A DNA stretch of 64,000 nucleotides from Sequoia sempervirens (Eukaryota > Streptophyta > Pinopsida > Cupressales > Cupressaceae): the NCBI GenBank assembly GCA_007258455.2, contig VDFB02195888.1, positions 1 through 64,000 on the forward strand, written 5' to 3'. Positions 1 to 12,687 of this stretch are shown piece after piece (positions within the stretch are counted from its first letter, which is position 1; the number at the start of each line of letters is the position of its first letter). The notes beneath the pieces are model-generated. The model was given only the letters and a program-made list of their open reading frames with translations. It was not told the origin of the DNA and ran no database searches. The position numbers were made by a program, and so were the translations under genes.

Positions 1-1010
1 TTCCTCAAGCATTATTTCCAATCCTAGGTTCTCTCCGAGAGCCTACTTTGTAACATAGTTAGATTAGGTTTGCTTTCCCGTTCGTTTGCTTTCCCGTTTT
101 CTTTCCTGCTTTGTTTCGTTTTGGTTTTTGGTTTGTTGCCCTCTGGGTTTTTGGTTTGGCGTTCCTCCCCTAAGTTGTCCGCTCAGGTGGTTTTGGTTTG
201 GAATGGGCAAGGATTTTAGGGTTTCCCCGTTGCGAAGGGGGTGATGATGTTTTACTTTCACAATGTGGTTTCTTTCCACTGGAATTTGTGCAAAGTTTTG
301 AAAAGACTAAGGTTGTTTTCCTCTTATCATCATCCAGTTTGGAATAAGCTCGTCTCGGGAGGTTAACCCGTTATTATGTCTTAACACATGAGTCTAAAGA
401 CCTTAAATACATTATCTATCTCCATTCTGAGTCATTTTGGTTTCTTGGGAAAGGTCTTGGCAAGTGAAAATCTTACATCTTGCTTCAGCGCCACTACAAT
501 TCTCAAACCCATTGGAGGCTTCATTGCCTGCCAACCAATTGAGGAATTAACGGAGAAATCAAATGAAGAAGAGAAAATATGCTTAAAAGAAATATCTGAA
601 ATATAAAGAAAATGAAAAGAAAAATATCATGAAATATTGGTTCTGGGAACATACGAGTAACTCCACCGGGGCTATGGACGCCCGACCGGCAGTGGAGCAA
701 TATTCGTGAGAATTGTAGTGACAACCTCGTCGGGGCTATGGACGCCTGACTGGCAGCGAGGCAATGTCCAAGATGCTTTTGAAGTTAAGATATTTATATA
801 ACTTGCTGCGGCCGATTTTGGAAGTCGAGATGGTTTAGAAATGGAACGAATGCACACACTCAAAGGGTCTTAGATGAAAGTGTTCTGATCCAATATTGGA
901 TTCTTCTCCCCTTTTGAATAAGTGTCTTTTTTGTATGATGGTTTGAGGAAGATTTAATCAAGGTTTGATTCTTAAAGTGTTTTTCAACACTTTCCCGTGG
1001 AGTCGCCAGA
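1..1010. other. Unassigned sequence left of giant LTR copy 1
   Basis: I see no gene here. The open frames on both strands are short and match nothing I recognise. The bases just before the LTR-like start at 1011 read GTGGAGTCGCCAGA. From memory, similar wording often precedes the 3' LTR of plant Ty3/gypsy elements, so this stretch may be the 3' end of the internal region of an element entering from the left. That would also explain why copy 1 lacks a target-site duplication. Two hairpin-forming repeats lie at 661-761 and are listed separately. Confidence 0.35.
661..761. repeat. Two similar 37-nt hairpin-forming repeats
   Basis: Units at 661-697 and 725-761 share the core GGGGCTATGGACGCC. Each closes with its own outer stem: CTCCAC pairs with GTGGAG in the first and CCTCG pairs with CGAGG in the second. 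An inner CGGG/CCCG (or CCTG) pairing is also possible. The stem bases differ between units while pairing is kept. They are 64 nt apart start to start and GC-rich in an AT-rich setting. Function unknown. Confidence 0.5.
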
Positions 1011-1320
1011 TGTTGTGACCTTTTAACACATCGCCCCATTAAGGATGGGGACCCCTAATTTTTGCTCCATTCTGGTCTTTTTTGGCTTTGATTTTGTCTC
1101 TCTCTCTCTTTCTGCCGGTCTCTTTTCTATCTGCCTTTCGAGGGATTTCTCCGCCTTTGAGTTTAAATGTGAATTTGGCCAAGTCTGAAAATTAGGGTTT
1201 GTACTTTCTCGGCCAATCTAAGGTCAAGCAAGGTGAATAAATTGAAAATAGAGACTAACACTGTTGTCAGTGTGCTTCCAACAGGCTTCCACTGAAATTT
1301 CATCAGATTCCGGCTACTTA

Positions 1321-2158
1321 CTATTTTTAGTAAGTGTGAAATTTGGAACATTTTCTCGACACTTTCGGAGTTTTAACAGTCACACTGCGTCCATAACACA
1401 TCAAGCTGCTCGTGTGCAAAATTTGAGCTGAAACAGACAACTTACTATTTTTAGCAGTTCAGCTTCCGGAGCAGATTTCAGGGCTTAGATGCAGAGTTTT
1501 TCAACGCATGTCTGGATATTCCTTCTGGGTTTTCGAAGACCACCTTGATGGTGTGACATGCAAAATGAGATAACAACTTTCAGAGTTCAGCCTTCCGAGG
1601 CTATTTTTAGGGTTTGCATGTCAGGGTTTTCTTTGCATGTCTGCATATTCTTTATGGGTTTTTCGAGAGCTTCACGATGATATGACATGCAAACAGAGAC
1701 AATCACTCCTTCAACAACTTGCTATTTTTAGCAGGTGCATCCCGGCAGCCGCCCCCCAGCACTTCAGAATCACGAACTGATCGCAATGCAACAGAAACGA
1801 GAACAAACAGAGATCATTTGATATGCATGCAGGACAAATTAGGGTTTCCAACTTCGGGACCCAAAAGGAGGGGTAAAAAGTGAGAATTTTCGAAAACCGG
1901 TGTAAACCACCACGATCAGCATCTTTCAAGCTATCCGCTGGTAAAATTTGAGGGCAAACGGAGCACTTACTATTTATAGTAAGTCATTTCAGAAACAGGC
2001 TAAAAATAGAAAGTCAGCATCATGCGCCGATGTCAGCAGGCAGGTCACGTGGTGAGGAGCGCATCATTCGAATTTGAAATCAAACGGAGTTGTGGAGGTA
2101 TCAGAAGCAGGCAGTTACTATAAATAGCAAACCACCTTCAGAAATGGGCTAAAAATAG
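1321..2158 (+). promoter_or_regulatory. Cluster of MEF2-type CArG boxes in U3 of copy 1
   Basis: CTATTTTTAG or its complement, or the variants CTATTTATAG and CTATAAATAG, occurs at 1321, 1445, 1601, 1722, 1970, 2000, 2118 and 2149. Several are flanked as ACTTA...TAAGT, giving a near-palindrome. All fit YTA(A/T)4TAR, the N10 or MEF2-type CArG box. In angiosperms pollen MIKC* MADS complexes bind this class (established). A role here is inference. The boxes sit in ~130-bp repeats that also contain GGGTTTTCGAGAGCTTC and CATGCAAA blocks. Confidence 0.55.
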
Positions 2159-2352
2159 CAGGGCAACCTGAAATAGCAGTGTCAACAGGCCAACGAGGTC
2201 GTGAAGATGCAGTGTTTAAAATTTCAAAACGATCTGAGCTTCTGAACTGTGAAAATCAAGGGACTTACTATTTTATAGTAAGGCATGGAGGAACTGGCAA
2301 AGACGAAGAAAAAGTGACTTAAGTCTGAGTTTCATCCTGCACCACCAAGAAA

Positions 2353-3365
2353 ATGCGCCCATCTTCAGCTGGAGTCAGAAAAATGGCTAAGTGATTGAAA
2401 ATATCCTCCTGCCACCTCAGAATGCGCCCTGCCTGATGAAGAAGCATACAAATTTTCTAAGGCACAAGTTTCATCCACCTCCTATGTTGAAATGCGCCCT
2501 CAAGGTAATGCCAAGCATGAAAATTTCTGAGTATAAAACTTCATCCTTCACACATAGCAAAATGCGCCCTCAAGACATGCATGAAAATTTCTAAGTATAA
2601 AACTTCATCCTTCACACATAGCAAAAATGCACCCTCAAGACATGCATGAAATTTTCTAAGTATGAAATTCATCCTCCTAGAGGCATCAAATGCGCCCATA
2701 TTAAGAGGAGGTCAAAGAAGTCAAGGCTAAGCATTGAAAGTGTTTTATTCTCCTCTACATGCCATATGCGCCCATCTTCCAGCACGGCAAAATGCGCCCA
2801 GGTTTAGGAAAGTCAAGAGTCAACAAAGCAAGGTGGCGTTGGAAATGTTAATCCTTCATACATGCCTAAATGCGCCCAAAAGAGGCCATGTGAAGACAAA
2901 AGGAAGGAAGTCAAAGGGTCACAAGCTTGGCGTTGAAAAGTTTATTCTCCTCCAATAGCTAAATGCGCCCATCTTGTACACATGCTCAAATGCGCCCAGG
3001 CTAGGGAAGTCAACAAGTCAAAAGAGGGAAGGCGTTTGAAATGATATTCTCCTCTACATGCTAGATGCGCCCAAGCAAGGCCATGTGAAGACAAAACAAA
3101 GAAGTTCAAGAGTCACGTTGAAAGTTTTCATTCTCTTGAACATGAGAAATGCGCCCAAGGTGTTGAAGGTGAAGTGAGGTGTGCTAGGCGTGGTGAAGTT
3201 TAATATTCACCTTCAAGTTGGATATGCGCCCAAGGTGTTGAGGTGGTGAAAACATAGGCGTTGAAAGTGCTAAGTGATGAAAAATTTTCCTAAGTGTCAT
3301 ATGCGCCTAAAGTATATAAGGTGGTGAATAAAATAAAACATGCCAGGCGTTGGAATTTAAGTGTG
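2353..3365 (+). repeat. ATGCGCC minisatellite in U3 of copy 1
   Basis: About 16 imperfect tandem units, mostly 60-75 bp, each begin (A)ATGCGCCC and continue with purine-rich sequence, a TTTCTAAG(T/G) block and a GAAATTCATCC or CTCCTCTACATG block. Two neighbouring units near 2530-2640 are nearly identical, which points to local unequal exchange. The same ATGCGCC-anchored repeat occurs in copy 2 at 57896-59344, so it belongs to the element family. Confidence 0.75.
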
Positions 3366-4894
3366 ATGTGCTTGCAGGAAGATATTCTAGGTGAAGTTGA
3401 TGATTTTTTTTCTCACCAAGGCAAAATGGATAAAGTTGAATAGAAATTTTTCTAAGGCAAAATTTTCAAAAAAATGCAAAGTGATTCAAAAAAATTTCTA
3501 AGGCAAAGTATTTTCTTCCTCTAGAAAATACACCTACACATGAAGGTGATGAAATTTTTCTTGGAGCACGAATGAATTTTCCAACGATGGAGTCAGAAGA
3601 TATTGGCAGTGCAAGAACAATAACTTTAAATTTCAAGTCCGAGCAACACAATACAATCACAGATGTGAAGAACAGGATTAAAATTGATTGAATAATATTT
3701 TTCTAAGGTTCAAAATTTTAAAAATTTAAATGAACCCGTTTGTTGTGTACCCATGGATTCATCACGTTTTCGAGAAAATTTTCTTCTGGGTACTGATGAT
3801 CTTCGATGAAAAATGGATTTCTATGTCTTCTACATTTTGCCAAGGCCTTCAGCATGAAGAATTTAATCGGTGCTCGAATTACAAATTTTCCTAAGGGAAA
3901 ATTTTAAAATTTTCTAAGGCAAATTTGAATAAAATGGTTTTTGAAAGGAAAATGCTTCGACGATGAATTTAAAGTAAATTGCCTAGATGATTTTGATTGA
4001 GTTCTTCACAGATGAGTTTTCCAGAGCATCAGAGGTGATTAAAATTGAAAATTTGCAAAGACAGAACTTCGGCTGGTGAATGGAAATTGATTAAAAGATG
4101 AATTTAAATTAAATATTTTCAAAAGTGAATTAAAACATGCCAGTCAAAGTTGAAATTCTAGAAGAATAAGATTCCTGACATCGAAAGACAAGTGTCAAAA
4201 ATACCAAAGAGGGAAATTCGAATGAAGTAGTGGAGATTTAATACACTGGCTAAACTTAGCCTTCTTCTAGAATTTGATTTTCCTATAAGAGCTGAGGGTT
4301 ATTCACTTCTTTTTCACAGTTGAAGGAAAATCGAATTTGCTCTGAGTCTGATGTTGAAGTGTTGCTAAGACTGAAGTGTTGCTGAAGTTCGAAATTTGTT
4401 GAAGTGTTGCTGAGACTGAAGTGTTGCTGAAGTTGCCAGTGCAAGTGGGAAAATCGATTTGAGAAGAGGAATTTGCTGAAGCTGAGTTTTAAAATCTCAA
4501 GTTGCTGAAGGCTGAAAGTTGATTGAAGAAATTTCGATTTGAAAAGAAGACTGCTGAAGCTTATAAACATCACATTGTTGAAGCTGAATGTTATTGAGGT
4601 GCGCACTTGCTAAGTCTGCAGTTGCTGAGAGTTAAAGAAGTGCGAATTTACAAGAGTGAAGTTGCTGCAGCCAGTTAAGAAATTTAATAAGTTTTATTCG
4701 AGTTGCTGAAGTTGAAAGTTGCTGAGACTTTCTAAGTGGTTGATAGTTCGAAATCTGTTGAAGGAGAAGTTGAGGTTTGCAAACGAGAAATAATATTGCA
4801 GCTTCTCAAGTTCTTGAAGTCGACTGGCAGCCCTGAAAAGTATTTTCTTTATTTTTCGAAGTTAATTTGCTAATGGATGTCTATTGTTTTGCAG
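3366..4894 (+). other. Spacer between minisatellite and LTR ORF, copy 1
   Basis: AT-rich sequence with no supported gene. From about 4340 to 4770 it carries many short irregular repeats of GTTGCTGA with AAGT spacers, a low-complexity stretch. It ends at the ORF start (ATG at 4895). Copy 2 lacks most of this spacer, since its minisatellite runs almost to the start codon. Confidence 0.5.
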
Positions 4895-7800
4895 ATGGCT
4901 GAAGCAAGAACAACTGGCAAGGACAATAATGGTGCATCCAGGCAAGCTATTATAAAGAAGCTGAGCAAGTCTTTCTTGCCGGAGTCAAAGTTTACTTCGA
5001 AGTTGGGCAAGCTAGCGGATACAAATTTGGGCTCTGTCAACTTGGAGACTTTCAAGAATCGAATGCTGGGGATTGGTAATCATCAACCTTTGACCACTTC
5101 ACACAACATCATTCGAAGTGGATTATATGCAGCTGCTGGTTTCCCACCAGCTATTCAGTGTTCGGAGCTGATGAGGGAGTGCGCCGACTGCTATGAGAAG
5201 GATCACAGGTCAATCATGTCACCAGATGGTCAAGTGCTCACCAACCTCACTCCTGCAGCCATTGGTGAGGCTTTTGGAATCCCAGTGCATAGGAACATGA
5301 TTTACAAATCGAGGGAGTGAGCTGAGCGAATGTATGCTTCTACATTCGAGAGATGTACAGAAACGATCAATACTCACTGGATGAGCAACCCCAAGCCCTC
5401 TCGTACGAAGCTGCCGAGACAAATTATAGCAGATGACTTCAAGCAGGAGTATTGTGATCTTATCATGATGTTGAGTCGAGTTGGAGGTTGCCCTCAAGCC
5501 TTTATTTTCGAGCCATGGATGTTCTATTACATCAACCTCGTGCTGGAAGGAAAGGATTACGTCAACTAGGCTGCAATGATCAGTGACAATTTGCACGAGC
5601 AGCTCCTGAGCCTGAGAAGAACGAAGACATTCTATATGGGCTCTTACATTGTTTACATGTTGGCCCATATGACGAAATACAGAGGAATTTCATACAAGGA
5701 GCCTGTTGGTTGTGGCTCTCACCAGTTCAAAATCCATGAGGCTTGTCCGCAATTGCACTTGACAAGTACTACTCATTACAAGCACGTCAATGACGCCTTC
5801 ACCATGCACATCGCGAGAACACTTCAGGAGCGGATGCATCACAGGATCTCGAGGGAAGCCCAGGAATTAATTGAGAGGTATGGGTGCTGGTTTATACAAT
5901 TTCCGAAGTTTTCTTACATAAGGCTGCAAGGATTTTCTTCATACCCATATAGGCTGCCTAAGTACCCAACCAACAAAATATTGATGTTAGAGATATCTAG
6001 GCAATTGGTTGCCTACGATAAGATTCAGAAGAAAAAGAAGGGAGGTGTTGACATCCCAATTGTCATGGGCAATTCCGATGAAGTGTGTCCTTCATTACAG
6101 GCAACTAGAGAAGCCGAGAGCAAGCTTCAATTTTATCACTTTTCCTATCACACCAGCAGACAGCACTATGATCCGCATAACAATATCAGATGGGTACTGT
6201 CAGAAGAGTTTAAACATAAGGCAAACATTGAGGATTATTAGGCTGGTGCACCAGACGAAGCTGAAGTCAGGAAGAGAGTGTTCTATAGGTTGCCAATAGG
6301 CATGATTAGGGAGTGTGAAGTCATTCCAATACTAGACCAGGTGGATGAGGACATGAACGTCGTCCATCCAGATTATGAAGCAGTAAGAGATACTCCACTT
6401 CCGCTCTCGGATTGGTCAGAACCAGAGATTGCTGACTTGGACACACTTTCTATTCCAGTCTTGACATTTACTAGAGCATGGGTTGACAGACGTGTGAGCA
6501 GGTTGAAGAGTAGGTCGATTGCATTGACTTACAATTTGATAGGAGATCACAAGACACCCACCACTAGCAGGAAGAAACAAATTGCACGAGGTCTAGAATC
6601 TCGAAGGAAGGAGCCAGTTCGGCAGGAGCCTATTCAGTCGGAACCTCCAAGAGTTGTAGTTGAATCACCCACGCCATTGGAGACACGTTCTCTAAGTATA
6701 CAGGAGGTTTCTTTATTTGCTGATCAAAGAAATGCATTGAATCAGGTGCAAGTAGTACAAGAAGATAATCAGCCACCACGGAGAGAGCCAAAGCGTCAAC
6801 GCACCTGCTAGAGATGATCAGCAAGATGATGAGGGGACTGCTACTGACCCTCAGTTTCAGCAAGAGTTAGAGGTGGCTTTAGACAATGATGATATAGTTT
6901 CAGGAGATACTCAACCACTTGAGGCCGATGAGCCTCACCAGAATGATATAGAAGTTGAGCAAGTTTGTGAAGTAGAGGCACAAAAACAGCAGCCGTTTGA
7001 TATACAATATACAGTACCTGATTGGCTTAGAGATAGGATGAGAAGAAGCCCCAGCGAAGAAATTGATCCAGCAGTTGAGATGGAAGAGTTTTTGAATAGG
7101 ATCAGCGTGCCTCCACAAAAGAAGAGAGCACGGAAATTTTCAAAGATTTCGACTGAAGAGGATGGCTCTCGCACCCTTCACATGGCCATGCCACAGGTTG
7201 ATTGTGACCGAGATGAAGCAGTACCCAAAAACTATGTGGTCACAACTCTGGAGATAGGACACCCCACAGGTGCACAGATTGTAGAGAATTGTGATAACTC
7301 CTATCACGCACTCAAGGACAGATTGTTCAGGAAGGAAGGAAAATATAAGAAGTTGAAAAGGGAGCATAAGGCTTTGATAGGATATGTGCAGCAGTTGTCT
7401 CGTCCTCGTGGGTAGGAGATTCCAGCAATAGAACTTCTAGCTGAAATACCTAGAGAGTCAATTAGTGGCTTGTTGGAGTTGGGGAAGATGGCATAGGAGG
7501 CAGATAAATGGGTTACAGGAGTTCGTGTTGAGACAGAAAAGTTCATGGAGGACCTTGCTCTTGCTTTTCAGCAGGCTTCTAGTATTTTGGCACGGATGGA
7601 GGCAGTTGATCAGGCCTGGGGTGATGCTTATGTTTATCAGAGCAAAGTTATTCAGCGTCTTGAGGCATTGAGACATGTTCCTTTGCGAATGATAATTGAT
7701 GGAGGGGTCATTCAGGAGAATGACAGGTATGACTTTTCTAGATGGTATTTTTCAGCAATCACGGGACGTGGTTTCTTCGACGCAACACAGGCGGATTCAG

Positions 7801-8201
7801 CTAGAGTTAGGAAAGCTATGGCCAATATTATTGATGGAGTCCAGAATACCTTTGAGGCTATATTTGCTAGGCGATTGAATCCGGATGAGGTGACTGTTGA
7901 TAATTTGAGGGGTAGGCTGGTGCCTTTCTTTTCAGAGGTGAAGACCTTTGTACAAGATGACTTTGAGAACACTTCCACTTTCTCCAGCTTGATCCAGAGC
8001 ACGCAGGATTCCTTAGTCACTTGGAGAAAATCTTGTGCACGGCATGAACAGTCAATTACGGTGTTAGAGTTCCAGCTTGATTGCATTCCACCCATTTCAA
8101 TTCAGGAGGTTGAGGCTGTACTTGGCAAGTTCATTGAGTTTGCAGCCAGAGAGAAGGAGAATGGGAATGCACTACTAGACGATGATCTTCTAGAAGACTG
8201 A
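4895..8201 (+). pseudogene. LTR-encoded ORF, copy 1 (decayed, ~1,100 codons)
   Basis: Function unknown; I cannot name a family with confidence. The start ATG at 4895 (MAEAR...) aligns with the MAEVR start of copy 2. Blocks shared with copy 2, in order: an N-terminal SFLPESKF segment, a TSHNI(I/M)RSGLYA block, an AIGEAFGIP block, KQEYCDLIMMLSRV, FEPWMF, IHEAC.QLHLTST, YGCWFIQFPKF, PVLTFTR, an acidic linker, a basic KKRARKFSK patch, a helical KYKKLKREHKAL block and the C-terminal TGRGFFDA block. In-frame stops lie at 5318, 5567, 6239, 7413 and 7494. The frame shifts near 6811-6873, and a further stop lies at 6809. The stops at 5318, 5567 and 6239 sit where copy 2 has Trp, so they look like G-to-A decay. 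The G-h-P block (AIGEAFGIP) vaguely recalls plant retrotransposon 3'-ORF proteins. Confidence 0.7.
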
Positions 8202-9313
8202 TTATGGGCATTAATTGCCTTTACTATTTTGGGAGTGAGTGGGAATCTTTGATTCATTTAATGTACCACTCCCCATTCTAGCAGTTTTTAGGGTTAGGGC
8301 TGAGGTGGCTTAATCTTAGCCATTCTTTTGATTGTAACCCTAGCCATCCTTTGGACTAAGGCATCTATAAAAGGGGGAGTCCCCCTCATTTGTAATTCAT
8401 TAGAATTAGATTGGACATCAGACTAGAGACTAGAGCAGAGAGATTAATTGTGTAGCTTAGCATAGCTTAGTTTGGAGGAGGAGGAAAGTTTTCCTTTGAA
8501 AACTTTTGTAAGAGATTGTTGTGTAAAACTTTCATAATAGAAGATCTTTTCATTGATGGTGAAATTTGTCTTTGTTATGGCCAGCTAGCAAGGTTTCTTC
8601 ATCCCTTTGAATCCAAGTAGCGTAGAGTAGCTTAAAGTAGTACAATTTTCATTTCATGCAAGTAGATAGTAGCTGTGGATGTGTGGCATTGATCAAGGCA
8701 ACTTCGCTTCATTCCATACCACTAGCGGCTTGCTGACGGCAAGTTTTCCTTGCGTGGTCTACTGGAGCATTTCATAAACTTAACTTCAGTTGTAGCTCAT
8801 GCCTTGGTATGCGTCGTTTTGACGGTATCTTGATGCTGGGTTGTAACTTGAAAATTACTCGCTATCCCTTTGAAGATTGCGCCTACTTTGTGTAAGCTGT
8901 CCAGCGTGAGGCGAAACAGAGTTTGGTTGGAGCTGTTGAGATTGATCCCACGTCACGCCTTAGAGTAGAATATAGAATCTCTTTACCCTTACACTCATTT
9001 ACTTTCGGTTCATCTTTGGTTAGTTTTAGGAAAACGTACTTATTGCTAAATCATCCGCATTATACAAATCCCTTCCAATCATCCATCTACTGTTAACTGC
9101 AAGTATTCTGAACAATTGTGTAAGTCCCCTCGTGAAAACAGCAATTCACATCAAACCAACTGAGGGTATTCTAAGTATTTCGGAACCTTGGAGTTGAACA
9201 TGCAAACTTTCTTGCAATCTTAGTGTACGGAATACTTTGATCAAGAGAGAATATAGTAGCCTTCGAACAACTTCGTTCTGCTGATTGGTGCGGTCACAAA
9301 AATCACATCAACA
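8202..9313 (+). promoter_or_regulatory. TATA box and R/U5-like tail of giant LTR copy 1
   Basis: TATAAAAG at 8366-8373 is followed by GGGGGAGTCCCCC and a tract rich in TTAGCATAG-type repeats. Copy 2 has the same order (TATATAAAG at 62968-62976, then GGGGACTCCCCC). A start ~30 bp downstream would leave roughly 0.9 kb of R plus U5 before the CATCAACA terminus. Copy 1 has no clean AATAAA; copy 2 has one at 63130-63135. Confidence 0.6.
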
Positions 9314-11098
9314 GTAATCATCACCACACAGAATTGATTCATTGAAACTTTTCCAAAATGAAACTCCTCAAACCTGTCTATACACGGTTTGCTTCTTATT
9401 GTATACTCCTTGACATCTTTCTACAAACAAAGGAGCTTTGTCTTCCACAGTAGTTAGTAATGCATGGGCATCACAGAGATCTAAGAGATGAACCCTGGAA
9501 ATTAGCAAGAGAAAGATGGTATGGCAGCAACAATACTGTAAAATCTCTTCAAAATCAGAAACAGCAACAGATCAGCATGGTATGGCATCTGGAAACATGA
9601 TGTTTAATGACTGAAAATCCTTATAATCAGCAGCAACACAGAAATCTCCTCAACCAACAGTACAGTAGCTAGGAAAATTGGTACAGAGATTGGAAACAAC
9701 CACTCAATGACTGAAAATCTTCACTAATAGCAACAATATATAAAACCCTTCAACATCAACCAATTCAACCCTTTCCTACTGTAGCAGCACAATAGCATTT
9801 AAAAAAGACTTCAAATCTTCAACCAACCTTCAACAAATCAACGCAATTGTGATCCCCAAATAAAATCACCTCTAATGGATAAATAATTTTTCATCCTCAA
9901 ATCCAAATACGGAAACCAAGAAGGTTTTCATTCTCCAAATCTCCCACACCAAGGGTTTTCATCCATGAATACTAAAAACCCCAAATTGAAAGGCATGGTG
10001 AAATGACAAAATCCAATGATTTGCTTTGAGCAATGCCTTCCTTTTATAGTTGTCTTTTGGGCCCTCTATTTGAATTTAATTTTCCCTCCAAATATTAAAT
10101 TAAACTTTTTCAATTACATCAAGTGTTTAAAAGTACTTTTTGAATTACATTTTATTTTTTAAGTTTTAAAAACACTTTTTAAATATTCCATAGGCCCTAC
10201 AATTATATTTAAGTTGCCTTTTTGAAAATATAGTGATTGGGCCCAACTTAAAATATTATTATTTCCCTTATTTTATCCCTTAGTCTATGGGAAATAAAAT
10301 AGGCTATGGATATTCAATTAATTTTTTTACTTCTGAAAAGCGGACATGACATTGATCTTTTGTGATGTTTGAACAATTAGAAATTTAAAGTGCTGATGTT
10401 ACTAAAAATATTGTAATTTTCATATAGGTATTGATACCTTTTGTATGCTGAAGCCTCCCCAAACCTGTTTTCTTTTATGTTTAATTTGTCAAGTTTTTAT
10501 TTCCCGTTTCTAGAAACATACTTGAATGTTAGGAAATAAGTGTAGGCAATATATTTACTATAACTGATGACAGCAATGTTCAAAGCTGGAAAAGGATAAC
10601 TGTTCCAGTCTATTTGCTTTCCTTGGGCAAAGAAATTTGTTAGTGTGTTAAACATGCTTAGAAACTGAATTAGTTGATTTCTGGAAACATTCTTGAAAGT
10701 TATCTCAGACAATAAGTGCATGTGATAGTTACTTTTAGTGTTGACTTAAACTAGAAAATTCATCAGCAACAATATCCAAAGACAACAATGTTACGAGCCA
10801 AAAAAGGATAACTGTACCAGTCCAATTGCTTTCCTCAGGCACAGAATTCTTGTTAAGTGTGTTAAACATGCTCAGAAACTGAATTAGCTGTTTTAGGAGA
10901 TGATAATTCAGTGAATAAGAAGACTTGCATACTGTTAGCAAAATAGTACATGCACTTCTCTAAGGGATAACATGGGAATAAGTCAAAGTCTGATTTTACG
11001 TTTGAGCTTGCACAGTTCCTGTTCATTTTCAGTCCATTTCCTGCTTGTTTCCTGGATTATGTTGACAGTGTTTGATCTATTCTGATTTGGGCAGTTTT
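9314..11098. other. Unassigned repeats; possible minus-strand LTR and a local duplication
   Basis: No coding sequence supported. Near 10031-10040 the minus strand reads CTATAAAAGG, a good TATA box, followed downstream (9320-10030) by LTR-like AT-rich text, so an old minus-strand LTR is possible. From about 10420 to 10960 there is a repeat family with an internal duplication: the block with AACATGCT(T/C)AGAAACTGAATTAG occurs near 10650 and again near 10868. The same family flanks the solo LTR at 19618-21311. Confidence 0.35.
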
Positions 11099-12687
11099 TG
11101 TAATGTCCCCTTTTTAGCCCTACGCTTTTTAGTGACCATTAGCCTATTTCCGGAGTCCCGTAGACTATTTGGAGTCGTTTCAGGGGATTCCAAGTTTTTT
11201 GGAGGATTCCTGTCAGCATTTCAGGGGGTAATTGTTGTGGCTAGCCAGAGTGTGTTTGGGTTTTCTAAAATTCTTGGTGGGCAGTAACTACTATTTTTAG
11301 CAGTGTCTATTTTTAGTACTTACTATTTTTAGTGAGTCACAGTTGCATCTCATATTGGGCTCATTTTGAGTTTGGACACATACTATTTTTAGTAAGTGCT
11401 ATTTTTGGCAATGGTCTTGGCAACAGCTCAGTATTGGTTTTCCAGTTTTGGCAAGGGTGGCATTTTCAATTGTTGAGTTCTGTCAATTTTGGTAGTTCAA
11501 TGTTTCCACCATATTTGGAGTTTGAAAAAGCAAAATATAAAATATAACTTAGGTTATAAAGTTATTTTTGTACCCCACACCTAGGAATGTGAACCTGGAG
11601 TTGTTTTAAAAAGAGGGCCATGATGTTGGACGCACAAGTTGAGAGTTTATTTGAAAATTGAAATAAATATTATTCCCTAGGTTGGACGTACCATTTGGAG
11701 GGAAAAGCAATTTGAAATTTGGAACCCTATTTTTTTATTTAAACCCCCTCAGAGCTCTCATTTGGTTATGTTGAAGACTTGATAACGAACTGCTGCCAGA
11801 ATGATGTTGGAATTCTTGAAGGCCTTGAAGACGAAAACCCTCAATGGTTTGTTCTAGTTTCGGAGTTGAAAGATACTCCCTAGCTAGACTGGAGGAGCTT
11901 CATTTGAGGAGCTTCCATTCGGCTTAATGGTGATGTTTTCAATTTTAAAGTTTTGATGATGGATTGCTTTGATGATTTCTAGTATTGTTGCACATGATTG
12001 AGTTATTTCAATGCAGATTGGAGCTTTTGGAGTTTTGTTTTCAGAAATAGGTGTTGCTGGTTTGTGCTTTCCATAGCCCAACCATCCTACTTATTCACTC
12101 ATGTAGACCAAAGAGATTGCAAACTTTTTGAGGCTGTCATTTAATTGGCTTCCTTGTCATTTGATGCCCCTTTGCTCAAGTTATCAGATTTTTTGCAGCA
12201 GTTTTGGATTTACTAGAGCTGATCGCCCCTCTAGCTAGGTCATACAACCTAGGGCAGCAAGCATCTTGGTCGTGGCAACTGAAATCTTCCATTTATCGTT
12301 GTTGCTTGATGTGTTTTGGTGGCGCCTAGACCTCATTCTTGCTTGCTGATCATTTGGTGGTGTTCCTTACTGATTTGGAGGGCATTTGGTGAAGTTGAGA
12401 GCATGATTTGCTTGCTGGTTGGAGGTGTATCAGAGGTACTATTGTCGTATTTTGTGGGGAGGTTCTTATAATCTCATTGTAGCATCATTTGAGGGGAGTT
12501 ATGCTTCAAATTCTTACCATTTCCCTAGTATAACAGTAGAGTATGATGTTCTGAAGCTTTCATATTGAGCTCATTGTAACACCTTTGGTAGTACCATTCA
12601 TGATTTTCTCTTGTATTTACATTGCTACTTACCCCATTGAATAAGTGGTGCTCCCGTTGAACAAGTGGTTGAGCTTTCTTATTTTCT

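Larger units (their letters stand above)
1011..9313 (+). mobile_element. Giant LTR-like unit, copy 1 (ORF inside U3)
   Basis: An 8.3-kb unit starts TGTTGTGACCTTTT and ends TCACATCAACA, the same ends as copy 2 (56353-63900). In order it contains a cluster of CTATTTTTAG-type boxes (1321-2158), an ATGCGCC minisatellite (2353-3365), an AT-rich spacer, a decayed long ORF (4895-8201), a TATA box (8366-8373) and an R/U5-like tail. TATA near the 3' end with TG/CA ends is LTR architecture, so the ORF sits in U3. The flanks are CCAGA (left) and GTAAT (right), with no duplication, and no tRNA-type primer site follows 9313. It may therefore be the 3' LTR of an element whose body lies left of the window. 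I found no repeat of its start inside it. An alternative is a non-autonomous element without terminal repeats. Confidence 0.65.

Noticed and set aside
8202..9313. Alternative reading of ~8202-9313 as a complete short LTR with the ORF in an internal region
   Set aside because: The matching copy would have to occur again near the left end (1011 or 56353), and it does not. The duplications bound the whole unit.
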